Notes: generated from the sequence alone by a model not told the origin. Shown: positions 10,488 to 22,096, counted from the stretch's first letter. The stretch: 64,000 bases of DNA from Vannielia sp. (GCF_029212645.1 NZ_JARGND010000011.1:1-64000), one strand, 5' to 3'. A program made the numbers and translations.

Positions 10488-11459
10488 TCAGGTTAGAGTG
10501 TGGCTGTTGAGGTGGTGCGCCGAGCCGATCAGCGCGGCGTAATCATCCTGCACCAATGTCACCGAGAAATTGCCCATGAAGCCCGCAAAGCGGCCCTTGT
10601 CGCGGAAGGCGGTCGCGAAGGTGGGGGTGGTGAGCAGCGGGGCAAGGCCGAGCGCGACGCCGCCCACGAGGAAAATGCCGCCAAAGGGCAGGTGAATGAG
10701 GGCAAGATTGCCCGAAACGGTGCCAAGGATGCGCAAAAACACCTCGACGGCCTCAACCGCGCGGGGATCGGAGCCATCGCAGGCGGCGGCGATAATCTCG
10801 GCACCGCGCAGCTCGGCGCTGGCCTCGGACTCAGTCCCGCGCCATTGATAAACACGCTCCAGCCCGCGCCCGGAGAGCACGTCTTCAACTGCGGGGAAGC
10901 CATGGGCGGTTTCGACGTAGCGACACAGGCGCAGTTCTTCCTCGGTGCGGATGGGCATGTTGGCGTGGCCAGCTTCGGAGGCGGGCACATAGCGCCCGGA
11001 AGCAGTGGCCAGAACCGGCGCGGCATTGAAGCCGGTGCCGACATTGATCACCAGTTGCGCGGCGTTCGGCCCCGGTGTGGCGCTGGAGGTGACAACCGGG
11101 GTAAGCGAGGAGGGTTCAAGGTGGCCAAGGGCGTGGCCCTGCGCCTGAAGATCGTTCAGCACGGCGACATTTTCGACCGGGGCGCCGGTGGCGCGGGAGA
11201 TGGTTTCGCGGTCGAGCTGCCAATCGAGGTTGGTCATGGAGGCCGCGCCATCGCGCACCGGCCCGGCCACCGCCACACAGGCGCGCTGCACATTGGCGCC
11301 GCCGGTTTGGCGCAGATACTCGGCGATCACGCTTTCAAAGCCCGGAAACTTCGCGTTGGCGTAGCGATGGATGGTGGAGTGATCAATCTCGGGGCCGTGG
11401 GCGAGGGCGACGCGGGTGTTGGTGCCGCCGATATCGGCGATGAGGGCGGTGTGGGTCAT
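10488..11459 (-). CDS. glk: Glucokinase
   Basis: ROK/glucokinase motifs: LIADIGGTNTRVALA, VAVAGPV, LNDLQAQGHAL, GGIFLVGGVA. Confidence 0.92.
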   Translation of the reverse strand: MTHTALIADIGGTNTRVALAHGPEIDHSTIHRYANAKFPGFESVIAEYLRQTGGANVQRACVAVAGPVRDGAASMTNLDWQLDRETISRATGAPVENVAVLNDLQAQGHALGHLEPSSLTPVVTSSATPGPNAAQLVINVGTGFNAAPVLATASGRYVPASEAGHANMPIRTEEELRLCRYVETAHGFPAVEDVLSGRGLERVYQWRGTESEASAELRGAEIIAAACDGSDPRAVEAVEVFLRILGTVSGNLALIHLPFGGIFLVGGVALGLAPLLTTPTFATAFRDKGRFAGFMGNFSVTLVQDDYAALIGSAHHLNSHTLT

Positions 11460-12778
11460 GTGCGCTCCGAAAGGGCTGCCTTGAGCGCGTCATACGAGGC
11501 CTTGGGGGTGCGTTGCAAGCTGGCGAAGTCGGTGTGGACGAGGCCGAAGCGGGGGGCATAGCCGAAGGCCCATTCAAAATTATCAAGCAGGGACCACACA
11601 TAATAGCCCTTGCAAGGCACGCCCGCCGCGAGGGCGCGCTGCACCGCATCGAGGTGGCTGTTGAGGTAGGCGATGCGCTCAACGTCGGCACGACCGGGGG
11701 TATCATCCCAAGCCATGCCGTTTTCGGTGACGTAAAGTGGCAGATCGCCGGTGTATGTAGCGGCGGTGTTTTTGAGGAAGTGCTCAAGCCCGTCGGGGTA
11801 AATCTCCCACCCCAGTTGGGTTTTGTCGAGCGGGCCTTCGACCTCGCGCAGCGAGGGCCATGCGCCGGGATCGGGGGCAATCAGCTTTCGGGTGTAGTAA
11901 TTGAGGCCGCACCAATCGAGAGGCTGGGCGATGATGCCAAAATCATCCTCCCATCCGGCGGGCATGTGGGGGGCGAGGCCGGTGAGCACGTCTTCGGGGT
12001 ATTCCTGCTTGAACAGGCCAGAGAGGAACCAGCGGTTATAGAGGCCATCATAAAGCGACGCGGCTTGCGCGGCCTCGGGGGTGTCATCGACCGGCTCGGC
12101 ATATTCGAGGTTGCAGACCGCGCCGAGGTTATCCATGCCGAGCGAGCGCATTGCCTCGATGGCGTGGCCATGCGCCAGAAGGACATGGTGCATGGCGCGG
12201 GCGGTGGCGCGGATATCCCGCACGCCGGGGGCGTGCTGGCCAAGGAAATGCGACAGCCAGCTGACGCACCATGGCTCATTGATCGGCGCGGCCGACCAGA
12301 TGCGGTCCCCGAGGGTGGACATGATGGTATAGGTGTAATCGGCAAACCACTTGGCCACATCGCGGTTGCGCCAGCCGCCAAGATCAAGCAGGGCGGAGGG
12401 CATTTCCCAGTGGTAGAGCGTGGCGGCGGGCTTGATGCCGCGCTCCAGCATCCCATCGACCAGCCGGTCATAGAAATCGACCCCTTCGGCATTTACCGGG
12501 CCAAAGCCATCGGGCAGAACGCGCGCCCATGAGATAGAGAAGCGATAGGAGTCAAAGCCCGCATCGGCAATGAGATCAAGGTCTTGCGGCCATTTGTGAT
12601 AGTGATCGCAGGCCAGAGCGCCATTTTCAGCGCCGGCCACATTGCCGGGGGTGGCGGCGAAATCATCCCATTGGGTGCGCCCGGCGCCGCCCGTGGCGTG
12701 GCCTTCGATCTGATAGGCGGAGGTGGCGGTGCCAAAGAGGAACCCCTCGGGAAAATCGGCGCGGCTGTGGTGGAGCAT
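11456..12778 (-). CDS. GH1 family beta-glucosidase
   Basis: GH1 motifs: FPEGFLFGTATSAYQIEG, INEPWCV (acid/base), YVTENGMAW (nucleophile). 4-nt overlap with glk. Confidence 0.95.
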   Translation of the reverse strand: MLHHSRADFPEGFLFGTATSAYQIEGHATGGAGRTQWDDFAATPGNVAGAENGALACDHYHKWPQDLDLIADAGFDSYRFSISWARVLPDGFGPVNAEGVDFYDRLVDGMLERGIKPAATLYHWEMPSALLDLGGWRNRDVAKWFADYTYTIMSTLGDRIWSAAPINEPWCVSWLSHFLGQHAPGVRDIRATARAMHHVLLAHGHAIEAMRSLGMDNLGAVCNLEYAEPVDDTPEAAQAASLYDGLYNRWFLSGLFKQEYPEDVLTGLAPHMPAGWEDDFGIIAQPLDWCGLNYYTRKLIAPDPGAWPSLREVEGPLDKTQLGWEIYPDGLEHFLKNTAATYTGDLPLYVTENGMAWDDTPGRADVERIAYLNSHLDAVQRALAAGVPCKGYYVWSLLDNFEWAFGYAPRFGLVHTDFASLQRTPKASYDALKAALSERT

Positions 12779-12787
12779 GTGCGGATC

Positions 12788-13822
12788 CTAGCGTGTGGGG
12801 GCGGGGCCGGTGGACCGTCCGATGATGAGATCTGCCTCCAGCAGATGCTGGTTGGGGCCGATTGTTGGGTCTGTGATCATGGCCAGAAGCACCTCGGCGA
12901 CCTTGGTGCCTGCGAGGCGCACAGAGCTGCGCGTGGCGGTAAAGAGGGGCACTTCGGCGCCGTTCTTGAAGTAACTGAGATCATCGTCATGGGTGATGAT
13001 TGAGACATCGCGGCCCATTTCCAGCCCGGCGTCTTCCACCGCGCGGCGGATGCCGATGGCGGTGATGAGCGAAGAGGCGATGAAGGCGCTGGGCGGGTTG
13101 GGCAGGGCGAGCATGGTGCGGGTGGCGAGGTGGCCGTAGCTTTCGGTCATTTCGTCGGTGCGCATCAGGGCGGGATCGGCGGTGAGGCCGCGCTCGGCCA
13201 GCACGCTCAGGTAGCCTTCGCGGCGGCGCTGGGCAAAATCCATCCGCTCAAGACCATTCAGCAGGGCGATGCGGGTATGCCCCAAGTCGGCCAGGAAGGC
13301 GGTGGCGCGCTCAAACGCGCGGCGGTTGTTCACATCAATCCAGCTATAACTTGCCTCGTCCTCGATGCCGGGCACCCGGCCATGGACCACGAAGGGCAGG
13401 CCAACCTCGCGCAGGAGGGCAATGCGGGGATCATCGGTGCGCGGGCCGTGGATGACGATGCCGTCCACCGAGTGGCGGTGGGCCATGGTGCGATAGGCAA
13501 TGTCTTCGTCACTATCGGGCACGACCGAGAGCATCATATCGTATCCGGCCTGCGCATAGGCCTCGCCGGCCCCTGCGATGAAATCCCCGAACACCGGGTT
13601 CATCATCTCGTGGTTGGTGGAGATCGGGATCACATGCCCGATCGCCATCGAACGCCCGGTAGCGAGGCTGCGGGCGCGGGTGTTGGGGCGGTAATTGTGC
13701 TGCGCCGCAGCGTCAAGCACGCGCTTTCGGGTGGCTTCGGCAACCTCGGGATAGCCGTTCAGCGCCCGGCTGACCGTGGTTTGCGATAGCCCCAGATTCG
13801 CCGAGAGTTGCTTGAGATTCAT
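12788..13822 (-). CDS. LacI family transcriptional regulator (AglR-like by context)
   Basis: N-terminal LacI HTH (MNLKQLSANLGLSQTTVSRALNGYPEVAEATRKRV) plus periplasmic-binding-like domain. Divergent from the alpha-glucoside transport operon. Confidence 0.93.
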   Translation of the reverse strand: MNLKQLSANLGLSQTTVSRALNGYPEVAEATRKRVLDAAAQHNYRPNTRARSLATGRSMAIGHVIPISTNHEMMNPVFGDFIAGAGEAYAQAGYDMMLSVVPDSDEDIAYRTMAHRHSVDGIVIHGPRTDDPRIALLREVGLPFVVHGRVPGIEDEASYSWIDVNNRRAFERATAFLADLGHTRIALLNGLERMDFAQRRREGYLSVLAERGLTADPALMRTDEMTESYGHLATRTMLALPNPPSAFIASSLITAIGIRRAVEDAGLEMGRDVSIITHDDDLSYFKNGAEVPLFTATRSSVRLAGTKVAEVLLAMITDPTIGPNQHLLEADLIIGRSTGPAPTR

Positions 13823-13834
13823 GGGGCAGCTGCC

Positions 13835-13852
13835 TTTCAAAGCGCTTTCAAA
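13835..13852. promoter_or_regulatory. Putative LacI-family operator (core AAAGCGCTTT)
   Basis: TTTCAAAGCGCTTTCAAA contains the perfect 10-bp palindrome AAAGCGCTTT, 13 bp upstream of the LacI-type regulator start. Confidence 0.65.
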
Positions 13853-14108
13853 CTGCGGTCAATTTAGCGGGCGTGCGAGGGCGCGTCAAAGGGGCAGCGC
13901 AGAATCAACTTTGCTGCACCTGCGAGATAACCCTTGCGGTGAAGGGGTTTTCCACCGTGCCGGTTGACCTTTTGGCTGAGGTGCGCGTAGGCTTTGGTAT
14001 CCAAAGCGGTTTGGTGCTGCGAGTCGTGAACGGCCTGCCACAACCGACGCCAGACCTGGACCTTGGCGGGATGCCGCTTAGGTCTGATACAACTGGGAGG
14101 AGAATGCC

Positions 14109-15377
14109 ATGAAGCTTCACATCAAATCAACCTGCGCCGTTCTGGCACTGCTGGGCGCCCCGGCGATGGCCGAGCGGGTTACGGTGGCGGGGCCGTGGAT
14201 TGGGGTGGATGAGGAGCATGTGCAGGTGATGCTGGAGCTCTTTGCCGAGAAGACCGGCCATGATGTGCGCTACACCGGCTCTGACAGCTTTGAACAGCAG
14301 ATCGTGATTGATGCCGAGGCGGGCTCGGCGCCCAATGTGGCGGTGTTTCCACAGCCCGGCCTTGCCGCCGTGATGGCCGAGCGCGGCTTTCTTACGCCAT
14401 TGGCCGAGGGCACCGACGATTGGTTGAAAGAGAATTACGCCGCCGGGCAAAGCTGGGTTGATCTGGGCACCTATGCGGGGCCGGATGGCGGGGATGCGCT
14501 TTACGGGTTTTTCTACAAGGTCGATCTGAAGAGCCTTGTCTGGTACATCCCCGAGAACTTTGAAGATGCCGGGTATGAGGTGCCTGAAACGCTGGAAGAA
14601 CTGAAGGCGCTCAGCGATCAGATCGTGGCCGATGGAGACACGCCCTGGTGCATTGGGCTTGGCTCTGGCGGGGCGACGGGCTGGCCCGCGACCGACTGGG
14701 TGGAAGACATGCTGCTGCGCACCCAGCCGCCTGAGGTCTATGACCAGTGGGTGAGCAACGAGATCCCCTTCACCGATCCCAGGGTGATTGGCGCGATTGA
14801 AGCCTTTGGTGAGTTTGCGCTGAACGATGCCTATGTGGCTGGCGGCTCGGACGCGGTGGCGACCATCGACTTCAGGGAAAGCCCCAAGGGTTTGTTTGAA
14901 GCCCCGCCGCAGTGCTACCTGCACAAACAGGCGAGCTTCATCCCCAGCTTCTTCCCCGAGGGGAGCGAAGTAGGCGAGGATGTGGACTTTTTCTACTTCC
15001 CGGCCAGTGGTGAGGGCGATCTGGGCCAGCCGGTGCTGGGTGCGGGCACGCTTTGGGCGATCACCAAGGACAGCCCCGGCGCGCATGATCTGATCGACTT
15101 TCTCAAGACCCCGGAAGCGCATGAAATCTGGATGGCCCGCAAGGGCTTTTTGACGCCGCACAAGGGGGTGAACCCCGATGCCTTTGGCGATCCGACCCTG
15201 CGCAAGATGAACGAAATCCTGCTTGGCGCGACGACCTTCCGGTTTGACGGCTCTGATCTGATGCCCGGCGCGGTGGGCGCAGGCTCGTTCTGGACGGGGA
15301 TGGTGGATTATGTCGGTGGCAAGCCTGTCGCCGAGGTGGCTGCGCAAATCCAGCAAAGCTGGGACGCGGTGAAGTGA
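14109..15377 (+). CDS. aglE: Alpha-glucoside ABC transporter substrate-binding protein
   Basis: Signal peptide and family-1 solute-binding protein sequence, followed by two permeases, GH13 and ATPase in agl order. Confidence 0.85.
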   Translation: MKLHIKSTCAVLALLGAPAMAERVTVAGPWIGVDEEHVQVMLELFAEKTGHDVRYTGSDSFEQQIVIDAEAGSAPNVAVFPQPGLAAVMAERGFLTPLAEGTDDWLKENYAAGQSWVDLGTYAGPDGGDALYGFFYKVDLKSLVWYIPENFEDAGYEVPETLEELKALSDQIVADGDTPWCIGLGSGGATGWPATDWVEDMLLRTQPPEVYDQWVSNEIPFTDPRVIGAIEAFGEFALNDAYVAGGSDAVATIDFRESPKGLFEAPPQCYLHKQASFIPSFFPEGSEVGEDVDFFYFPASGEGDLGQPVLGAGTLWAITKDSPGAHDLIDFLKTPEAHEIWMARKGFLTPHKGVNPDAFGDPTLRKMNEILLGATTFRFDGSDLMPGAVGAGSFWTGMVDYVGGKPVAEVAAQIQQSWDAVK

Positions 15378-15410
15378 TCTAACCTGCGTGGCCCGGTGCG
15401 AGGGCATCGG

Positions 15411-15449
15411 GCGGCGCTGTAGGGGGCAGCCCCTACCAAGCTGCGCCGC
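15411..15449 (+). other. Two-tier intercistronic stem-loop between substrate-binding protein and permease
   Basis: Outer arms GCGGCGC/GCGCCGC (15411-15417/15443-15449) and inner arms GTAGGGG/CCCCTAC (15419-15425/15430-15436); both pairs perfect. Confidence 0.7.
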
Positions 15450-15461
15450 AAGGGCGCGGAT

Positions 15462-16490
15462 ATGGCAACCGGGGAGGGCCGCCAGATGCATCCGGCACTA
15501 CAGGGGCTTTTGACCATCCTCATTGGGGTTGGGGGCTGCGTTGGATACTTTTACCTCTCCAATATCTTCCTCGACAAGGTGCTGTTTCCGGCGAGAGGCC
15601 CCCATACCGGGCGCAATATCAACCGCGCCAACCTGATCCGCCCCTGGCTGTTTCTGGCGCCTGCGCTGATGGCTCTTGGGTTATACCTTGCTTACCCGGT
15701 GGTCGAAACACTGCGGCTATCGCTGACGGATCGGGTGCCGGGGGGCGGCTATGAGTGGGCCGGGTTTCAGAATTACGTTCAAATGTGGAACGATCCGAAG
15801 TTTGGCGAGGCGCTGTTCAACAACATCCTTTGGCTGATCGTGGTGCCGGCGCTTTCAACCGCCTTTGGCCTGCTGGCCGCGCAACTGACGGACCGGATCA
15901 AATGGGGCAGCGTGGCCAAGTCGATCATCTTCATGCCGATGGCGATTTCATTCGTGGGCGCGGCGGTGATCTGGAAGCTGGTTTATGACTATCGCCCCGC
16001 GGGGCAAGACCAGATTGGCGTGCTCAACGCGATTGTGGTGGGGCTGGGCGGCGATCCCCATGCCTGGCTCACGGTGCCGTTCTGGAACAACTTCTTTTTG
16101 ATGGCGGTGCTGATCTGGATTCAGACCGGCTTTGCCATGGTGATCCTGAGTGCGGCGCTGCGTGGCATCCCCGAAGAAACGGTGGAGGCCGCGATTGTGG
16201 ACGGGGCAAACCCGTTTCAGATTTTCTTCAAGATCAAGGTGCCGCAGATCATGGGCACAATCGTGGTTGTCTGGACGACGATCACCATCGTGGTGCTGAA
16301 GATCTTCGACATCGTATTCGCCATGACCAACGGCCAGTGGGAAACGCAGGTTCTGGCGAATTACATGTATGACAAGCTGTTTCGCGCCAATGACTGGGGC
16401 GTTGGTTCGGCGGCGGCGATGGTGATCATGCTGCTGGTGACGCCGATCCTTGTGTGGAACGTTTACAACGCCCGCAAGGAGATGCGCTGA
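15462..16490 (+). CDS. aglF: Alpha-glucoside ABC transporter permease (start possibly 15486)
   Basis: MalF-like permease with EAA-type loop (EETVEAAIVDGANPFQIFFKIKVPQI). Confidence 0.85.
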   Translation: MATGEGRQMHPALQGLLTILIGVGGCVGYFYLSNIFLDKVLFPARGPHTGRNINRANLIRPWLFLAPALMALGLYLAYPVVETLRLSLTDRVPGGGYEWAGFQNYVQMWNDPKFGEALFNNILWLIVVPALSTAFGLLAAQLTDRIKWGSVAKSIIFMPMAISFVGAAVIWKLVYDYRPAGQDQIGVLNAIVVGLGGDPHAWLTVPFWNNFFLMAVLIWIQTGFAMVILSAALRGIPEETVEAAIVDGANPFQIFFKIKVPQIMGTIVVVWTTITIVVLKIFDIVFAMTNGQWETQVLANYMYDKLFRANDWGVGSAAAMVIMLLVTPILVWNVYNARKEMR

Positions 16491-16517
16491 TGGCCTGCGT
16501 CGTGGGGAGGGCAACCG

Positions 16518-17672
16518 ATGGATAACATTGCAGGGCGCAAGAGCGGGCTGAACTGGGCGGTTCATATCTCGGTGGTGGCGCTGGTGCTGCTGTGGATTTT
16601 CCCGACGGTGGGGCTGTTTGTTAGCTCGTTTCGCACCGGCGATCAGATCAGTGCGTCGGGCTGGTGGAAGGCGCTGTTTCCAACCGAGGAGATCGTGCAA
16701 TACCGCGCCGATGATCCCGATGAGGCGCGCCTGCCGGATGGGTCCGGCTATGTGGTGCGTGGCAACCTGTTTGGCCCCGAGGGCGGCGCCAATGAAGTGA
16801 CGGCCTGGGGCACCTCCAGCCGGGATGTGGCGGCCTATGCGCCCGGCGATCTGGCCGATCTGGGCGATGGCGAGACAATGCGTGTAGAGGCCGATGGCAG
16901 CTATGAGTGGCGCGGCAATGAAGACCAGCTCAGCGGGCGCGGGCAGCGGGTGTTTTTAAGCACCACGGTGCCGCCGAGCTTTACGTTGGACAACTATGAG
17001 CGGGTGCTGCTTTCGGGGGACCGAACCGACAGTATGGCCAAGGCGTTTTTCAACACGCTCACCGTGACCATCCCGGCGACGATCATACCGATCCTTGTGG
17101 CGGCTTTTGCGGCCTATGCGCTGGCGTGGATGGATTTTCCGGGGCGCGCTTTGCTGATTGCGGCGATTGTGGCGCTGCTGGTGGTGCCGCTGCAACTGGC
17201 GTTGATCCCGCTGCTGAAGTTTCACAACGAAATCGGCATCGGCAAGGGCTACCTGGGGGTGTGGCTGGCGCATACCGGCTTTGGCCTGCCGCTGGCGATT
17301 TATCTGCTGCGCAACTACATGGTCGGCCTGCCGCGCGATATCATCGAGAACGCCAAGGTGGATGGGGCGACGGATTTTCAGATTTTCACCAAGATCGTGC
17401 TGCCGCTCAGCTTTCCGGCGCTGGCGAGCTTTGCGATTTTTCAATTCCTGTGGACATGGAATGACCTGCTGGTGGCGATGGTGTTCCTGATCGATTCCAG
17501 CGGCGAGACCACGGTGATGACCCGGCAGATCGTGGAGCTATTGGGCACGCGCGGCGGCAACTGGGAAATTCTGGCAACGGCGGCCTTTGTTTCCATCTCG
17601 GTGCCGCTGGCGGTGTTCTTCCTGATGCAACGATACCTGGTGCGCGGCCTGCTGGCCGGCTCCGTAAAATGA
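16518..17672 (+). CDS. aglG: Alpha-glucoside ABC transporter permease
   Basis: MalG-like permease (PRDIIENAKVDGATDFQIFTKIVLPLSFPAL) with a long hydrophilic insert after TM1. Confidence 0.85.
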   Translation: MDNIAGRKSGLNWAVHISVVALVLLWIFPTVGLFVSSFRTGDQISASGWWKALFPTEEIVQYRADDPDEARLPDGSGYVVRGNLFGPEGGANEVTAWGTSSRDVAAYAPGDLADLGDGETMRVEADGSYEWRGNEDQLSGRGQRVFLSTTVPPSFTLDNYERVLLSGDRTDSMAKAFFNTLTVTIPATIIPILVAAFAAYALAWMDFPGRALLIAAIVALLVVPLQLALIPLLKFHNEIGIGKGYLGVWLAHTGFGLPLAIYLLRNYMVGLPRDIIENAKVDGATDFQIFTKIVLPLSFPALASFAIFQFLWTWNDLLVAMVFLIDSSGETTVMTRQIVELLGTRGGNWEILATAAFVSISVPLAVFFLMQRYLVRGLLAGSVK

Positions 17673-17679
17673 GGCGCAT

Positions 17680-19335
17680 ATGACGATGATTTCGAGCGTG
17701 GAAGCGGCCCGCGAGGCGCGTGTGGCAAACCCGGATTGGTGGCGCGGGGCGGTGATTTATCAGGTTTATCCGCGCAGCTATCAGGACAGCACGGGCGATG
17801 GGGTGGGCGATCTTGCCGGGATCACCCGGCGGCTGGGTCATATTGCCTCGCTCGGGGTGGATGCGCTGTGGATCAGCCCGTTCTTCAAGAGCCCGATGAA
17901 GGACTTCGGGTATGATGTGAGCGATTATTGCGATGTTGACCCGATGTTCGGCACGCTCGCGGATTTTGATGCCTTGATCGTGCGCGCCCATGAGCTTGGG
18001 GTGAAGGTGCTTATTGATCTGGTGCTGAGCCACACCTCGGATCAGCATCCGTGGTTTCAGGAAAGCCGCGCCGACCGGACCAACCCGAAGGCGGATTGGT
18101 ATGTATGGGCCGACCCGAAGCCAGATGGCACGCCGCCCAACAACTGGCTCAGCATCTTTGGCGGCTCGGCCTGGCAGTGGGATGGCGGGCGGATGCAATA
18201 CTATCTGCACAACTTCCTGACCTCGCAGCCCGATCTCAATTTCCACTGTCCGCAGGTCAAGGCGGAGCTGCTGGAGGTGGCGGAGTTCTGGCTGGAGCGC
18301 GGGGTGGATGGTTTCCGCCTCGATACGATCAACTTTTACACCCATGACGCAGAGTTGCGCGACAACCCGGCGCTTGATCCGGCCCTGCGCAATGATCAGA
18401 CCGCCCCGGCGGTGAACCCCTACAACTGGCAGGAACATCTTTACGACAAGTCCCGCCCGGAAAATCTGGGGTTTTTGCGGGAGTTGAGGGCGGTGATGCG
18501 CCCTTACGGCGCGGCGGCGGTGGGCGAGGTGGGCGATGCGCAGCGTGGCCTTGAGATCCTTGGCCAATACACGCGCGGCGATGATCTGATGCACATGTGC
18601 TACGCCTTTGAGCTGCTGGCCAAAGACCTGCCCACGGCGCAATACGTGGCCGATGTGATGCACCGCGTAGAGCGGGTGGCGCGCGATGGCTGGGCCTGCT
18701 GGGCGTTTTCCAACCATGACGTGCCGCGCCACACATCGCGCTGGGGCCTGAGCGACGCCGCAACCAGGGCCTATGCGGTGCTGATGATGTGCCTGCGCGG
18801 CTCGGCCTGCCTTTACCAGGGCGAGGAGCTGGGGCTGGGCGAGGCGGATGTGGCCTATGAAGACCTGCAAGACCCTTATGGCATTGAGTTCTGGCCCGAG
18901 TTCAAGGGCCGCGATGGCTGCCGCACGCCGATGGTGTGGGACGCGGGCGTGCATGGCGGTTTCAGCGAGGCGAGCGCCGCGCGGCCATGGTTGCCGGTCG
19001 CCCCGGAGCATTTGCTCAAGGCCGTGGCCGAGCAGGAGGGAGACAGCGCCTCGATGCTTGCGCACTACCGCCGCGCGGTGGCTCTGCGAAAGGGGTATCC
19101 TGTGCTGGCCAAGGGCGCGCAGGAGATCGAGGCCGAGGGCGATGTGCTGCGCATCACACGCCACGGTGAGGGCAAAGAGATGCTGTGCCTGTTCAACTTG
19201 AGTGAAACGGCCTGCACGGCAGAAGCGGGTGAGGGCTGGGCGGCGATCGAGAAGGCAGGCGCGCTGGGCGCGGTTGCGCCGCTAAACAGGCAAGTGGCGC
19301 TTGGGCCGTGGGGCTTTGCCCTGTTGGCGCGCTGA
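17680..19335 (+). CDS. aglA: GH13 alpha-glucosidase
   Basis: GH13 motifs: VIYQVYPRSYQDSTGDGVGDLAGI, DLVLSHTSDQHPWF, GFRLDTINF, FSNHDVPR. Confidence 0.93.
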   Translation: MTMISSVEAAREARVANPDWWRGAVIYQVYPRSYQDSTGDGVGDLAGITRRLGHIASLGVDALWISPFFKSPMKDFGYDVSDYCDVDPMFGTLADFDALIVRAHELGVKVLIDLVLSHTSDQHPWFQESRADRTNPKADWYVWADPKPDGTPPNNWLSIFGGSAWQWDGGRMQYYLHNFLTSQPDLNFHCPQVKAELLEVAEFWLERGVDGFRLDTINFYTHDAELRDNPALDPALRNDQTAPAVNPYNWQEHLYDKSRPENLGFLRELRAVMRPYGAAAVGEVGDAQRGLEILGQYTRGDDLMHMCYAFELLAKDLPTAQYVADVMHRVERVARDGWACWAFSNHDVPRHTSRWGLSDAATRAYAVLMMCLRGSACLYQGEELGLGEADVAYEDLQDPYGIEFWPEFKGRDGCRTPMVWDAGVHGGFSEASAARPWLPVAPEHLLKAVAEQEGDSASMLAHYRRAVALRKGYPVLAKGAQEIEAEGDVLRITRHGEGKEMLCLFNLSETACTAEAGEGWAAIEKAGALGAVAPLNRQVALGPWGFALLAR

Positions 19336-19348
19336 GGGAGGAAAGACG

Positions 19349-20437
19349 ATGGCTGATCTGAAACTGACCGATGTGGGCAAGACCTATGGTGGCAAGGTTG
19401 AGGTTTTGAAAGGCATCAACCTTGAGATCGAAACCGGCGAGTTGATCGTATTTGTCGGCCCGTCTGGCTGCGGCAAGTCCACCCTACTGCGAATGATCGC
19501 CGGGCTGGAAAAGATCACTGCGGGCACGCTGGAGATTGACGGGCAGGTGGTGAACGACGTGCCGCCATCGCAGCGCGGCATCGCCATGGTGTTCCAGTCC
19601 TACGCGCTTTACCCGCATATGACGGTGCGCGACAACATGGCCTTTGCGCTGAAGCTGGCCAAAAAGTCTGCCGCTGAGATTGACGCGGCGGTGAAGCGGG
19701 CCGCTGACAAGCTGCAACTGACCGAGTACCTTGATCGCCTGCCAAAGGCGCTTTCGGGCGGGCAGCGCCAGCGGGTCGCGATTGGCCGCAGCATCGTGCG
19801 GGACCCGAAGGTTTACCTGTTTGACGAGCCGCTTTCCAACCTTGATGCCGCATTGCGGGTGGCGACCCGGATCGAGATTGCACAGTTGAAGGAGCAGATG
19901 CCCGAGAGCACGATGGTTTACGTGACACATGACCAGGTGGAGGCGATGACGCTGGCGACGCGGATCGTGGTGCTGGCGGACAAGGGCATCGCGCAGGTTG
20001 GCTCTCCGCTGGATTTGTATGAGCGCCCAGAGAACGAATTTGTGGCGCAGTTCATCGGCAGCCCCGCAATGAACCTGATCCCCGGAGAGGTGGTTGGCAC
20101 CGGCGCGCAGACCCGAGTGAAGCTGGAGGGCGGGGTGGCAACCTCTGCCGTGCCCACCACGGATGCGCACATGGGATTGCAGGTGAACGTGGGCATCCGG
20201 CCCGAGGATTTGCAGGCCTGCGGGGCGGATGAGGCGGCGTTTACCGGCGTGGTGGAAATCACCGAAAAGCTGGGAGAGGTGACGCTGCTTTACTTCAAGG
20301 CGCAGGGCGGGCGGGATCCGGTGATTGCCAAGCTGCCGGGCATTCACAACGGGATGCGCGGCGAGGAGGTGTGCCTGACGGCGGCACCGGAGAAGGTGCA
20401 GCTTTTCGCAAACGGGCGCTCGCTGCTCTATCGTTGA
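19349..20437 (+). CDS. aglK: Alpha-glucoside ABC transporter ATP-binding protein (MalK/UgpC type)
   Basis: Walker A GPSGCGKSTLLRMIAG, signature LSGGQRQRVAIGR, Walker B YLFDEPLSNLDA, C-terminal regulatory domain. Confidence 0.93.
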   Translation: MADLKLTDVGKTYGGKVEVLKGINLEIETGELIVFVGPSGCGKSTLLRMIAGLEKITAGTLEIDGQVVNDVPPSQRGIAMVFQSYALYPHMTVRDNMAFALKLAKKSAAEIDAAVKRAADKLQLTEYLDRLPKALSGGQRQRVAIGRSIVRDPKVYLFDEPLSNLDAALRVATRIEIAQLKEQMPESTMVYVTHDQVEAMTLATRIVVLADKGIAQVGSPLDLYERPENEFVAQFIGSPAMNLIPGEVVGTGAQTRVKLEGGVATSAVPTTDAHMGLQVNVGIRPEDLQACGADEAAFTGVVEITEKLGEVTLLYFKAQGGRDPVIAKLPGIHNGMRGEEVCLTAAPEKVQLFANGRSLLYR

Positions 20438-20577
20438 GGCGGCGCAGCGCCAGCGGGCTGGGCGAGGCCGGTCACGTAGGGCTTTTTGGCGGTGCCGCGC
20501 CTCGGGTTGCCGGGGCCGTGGGGGCCGGGATGTCAATATATCGCGTATTCTCTCTTTTCCCTCACTGCATTTCGTGA

Positions 20578-22068
<1,491 letters not shown>

Positions 22069-22096
22069 GGGACTTGTGAGGCGAGGTTAAAGCGTA

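Noticed and set aside
17407-19164. 585-aa minus-strand ORF opposite the GH13 gene
   Set aside because: Antisense frame of a clearly coding GH13 gene; His/Arg/Ala-rich translation without domain motifs.
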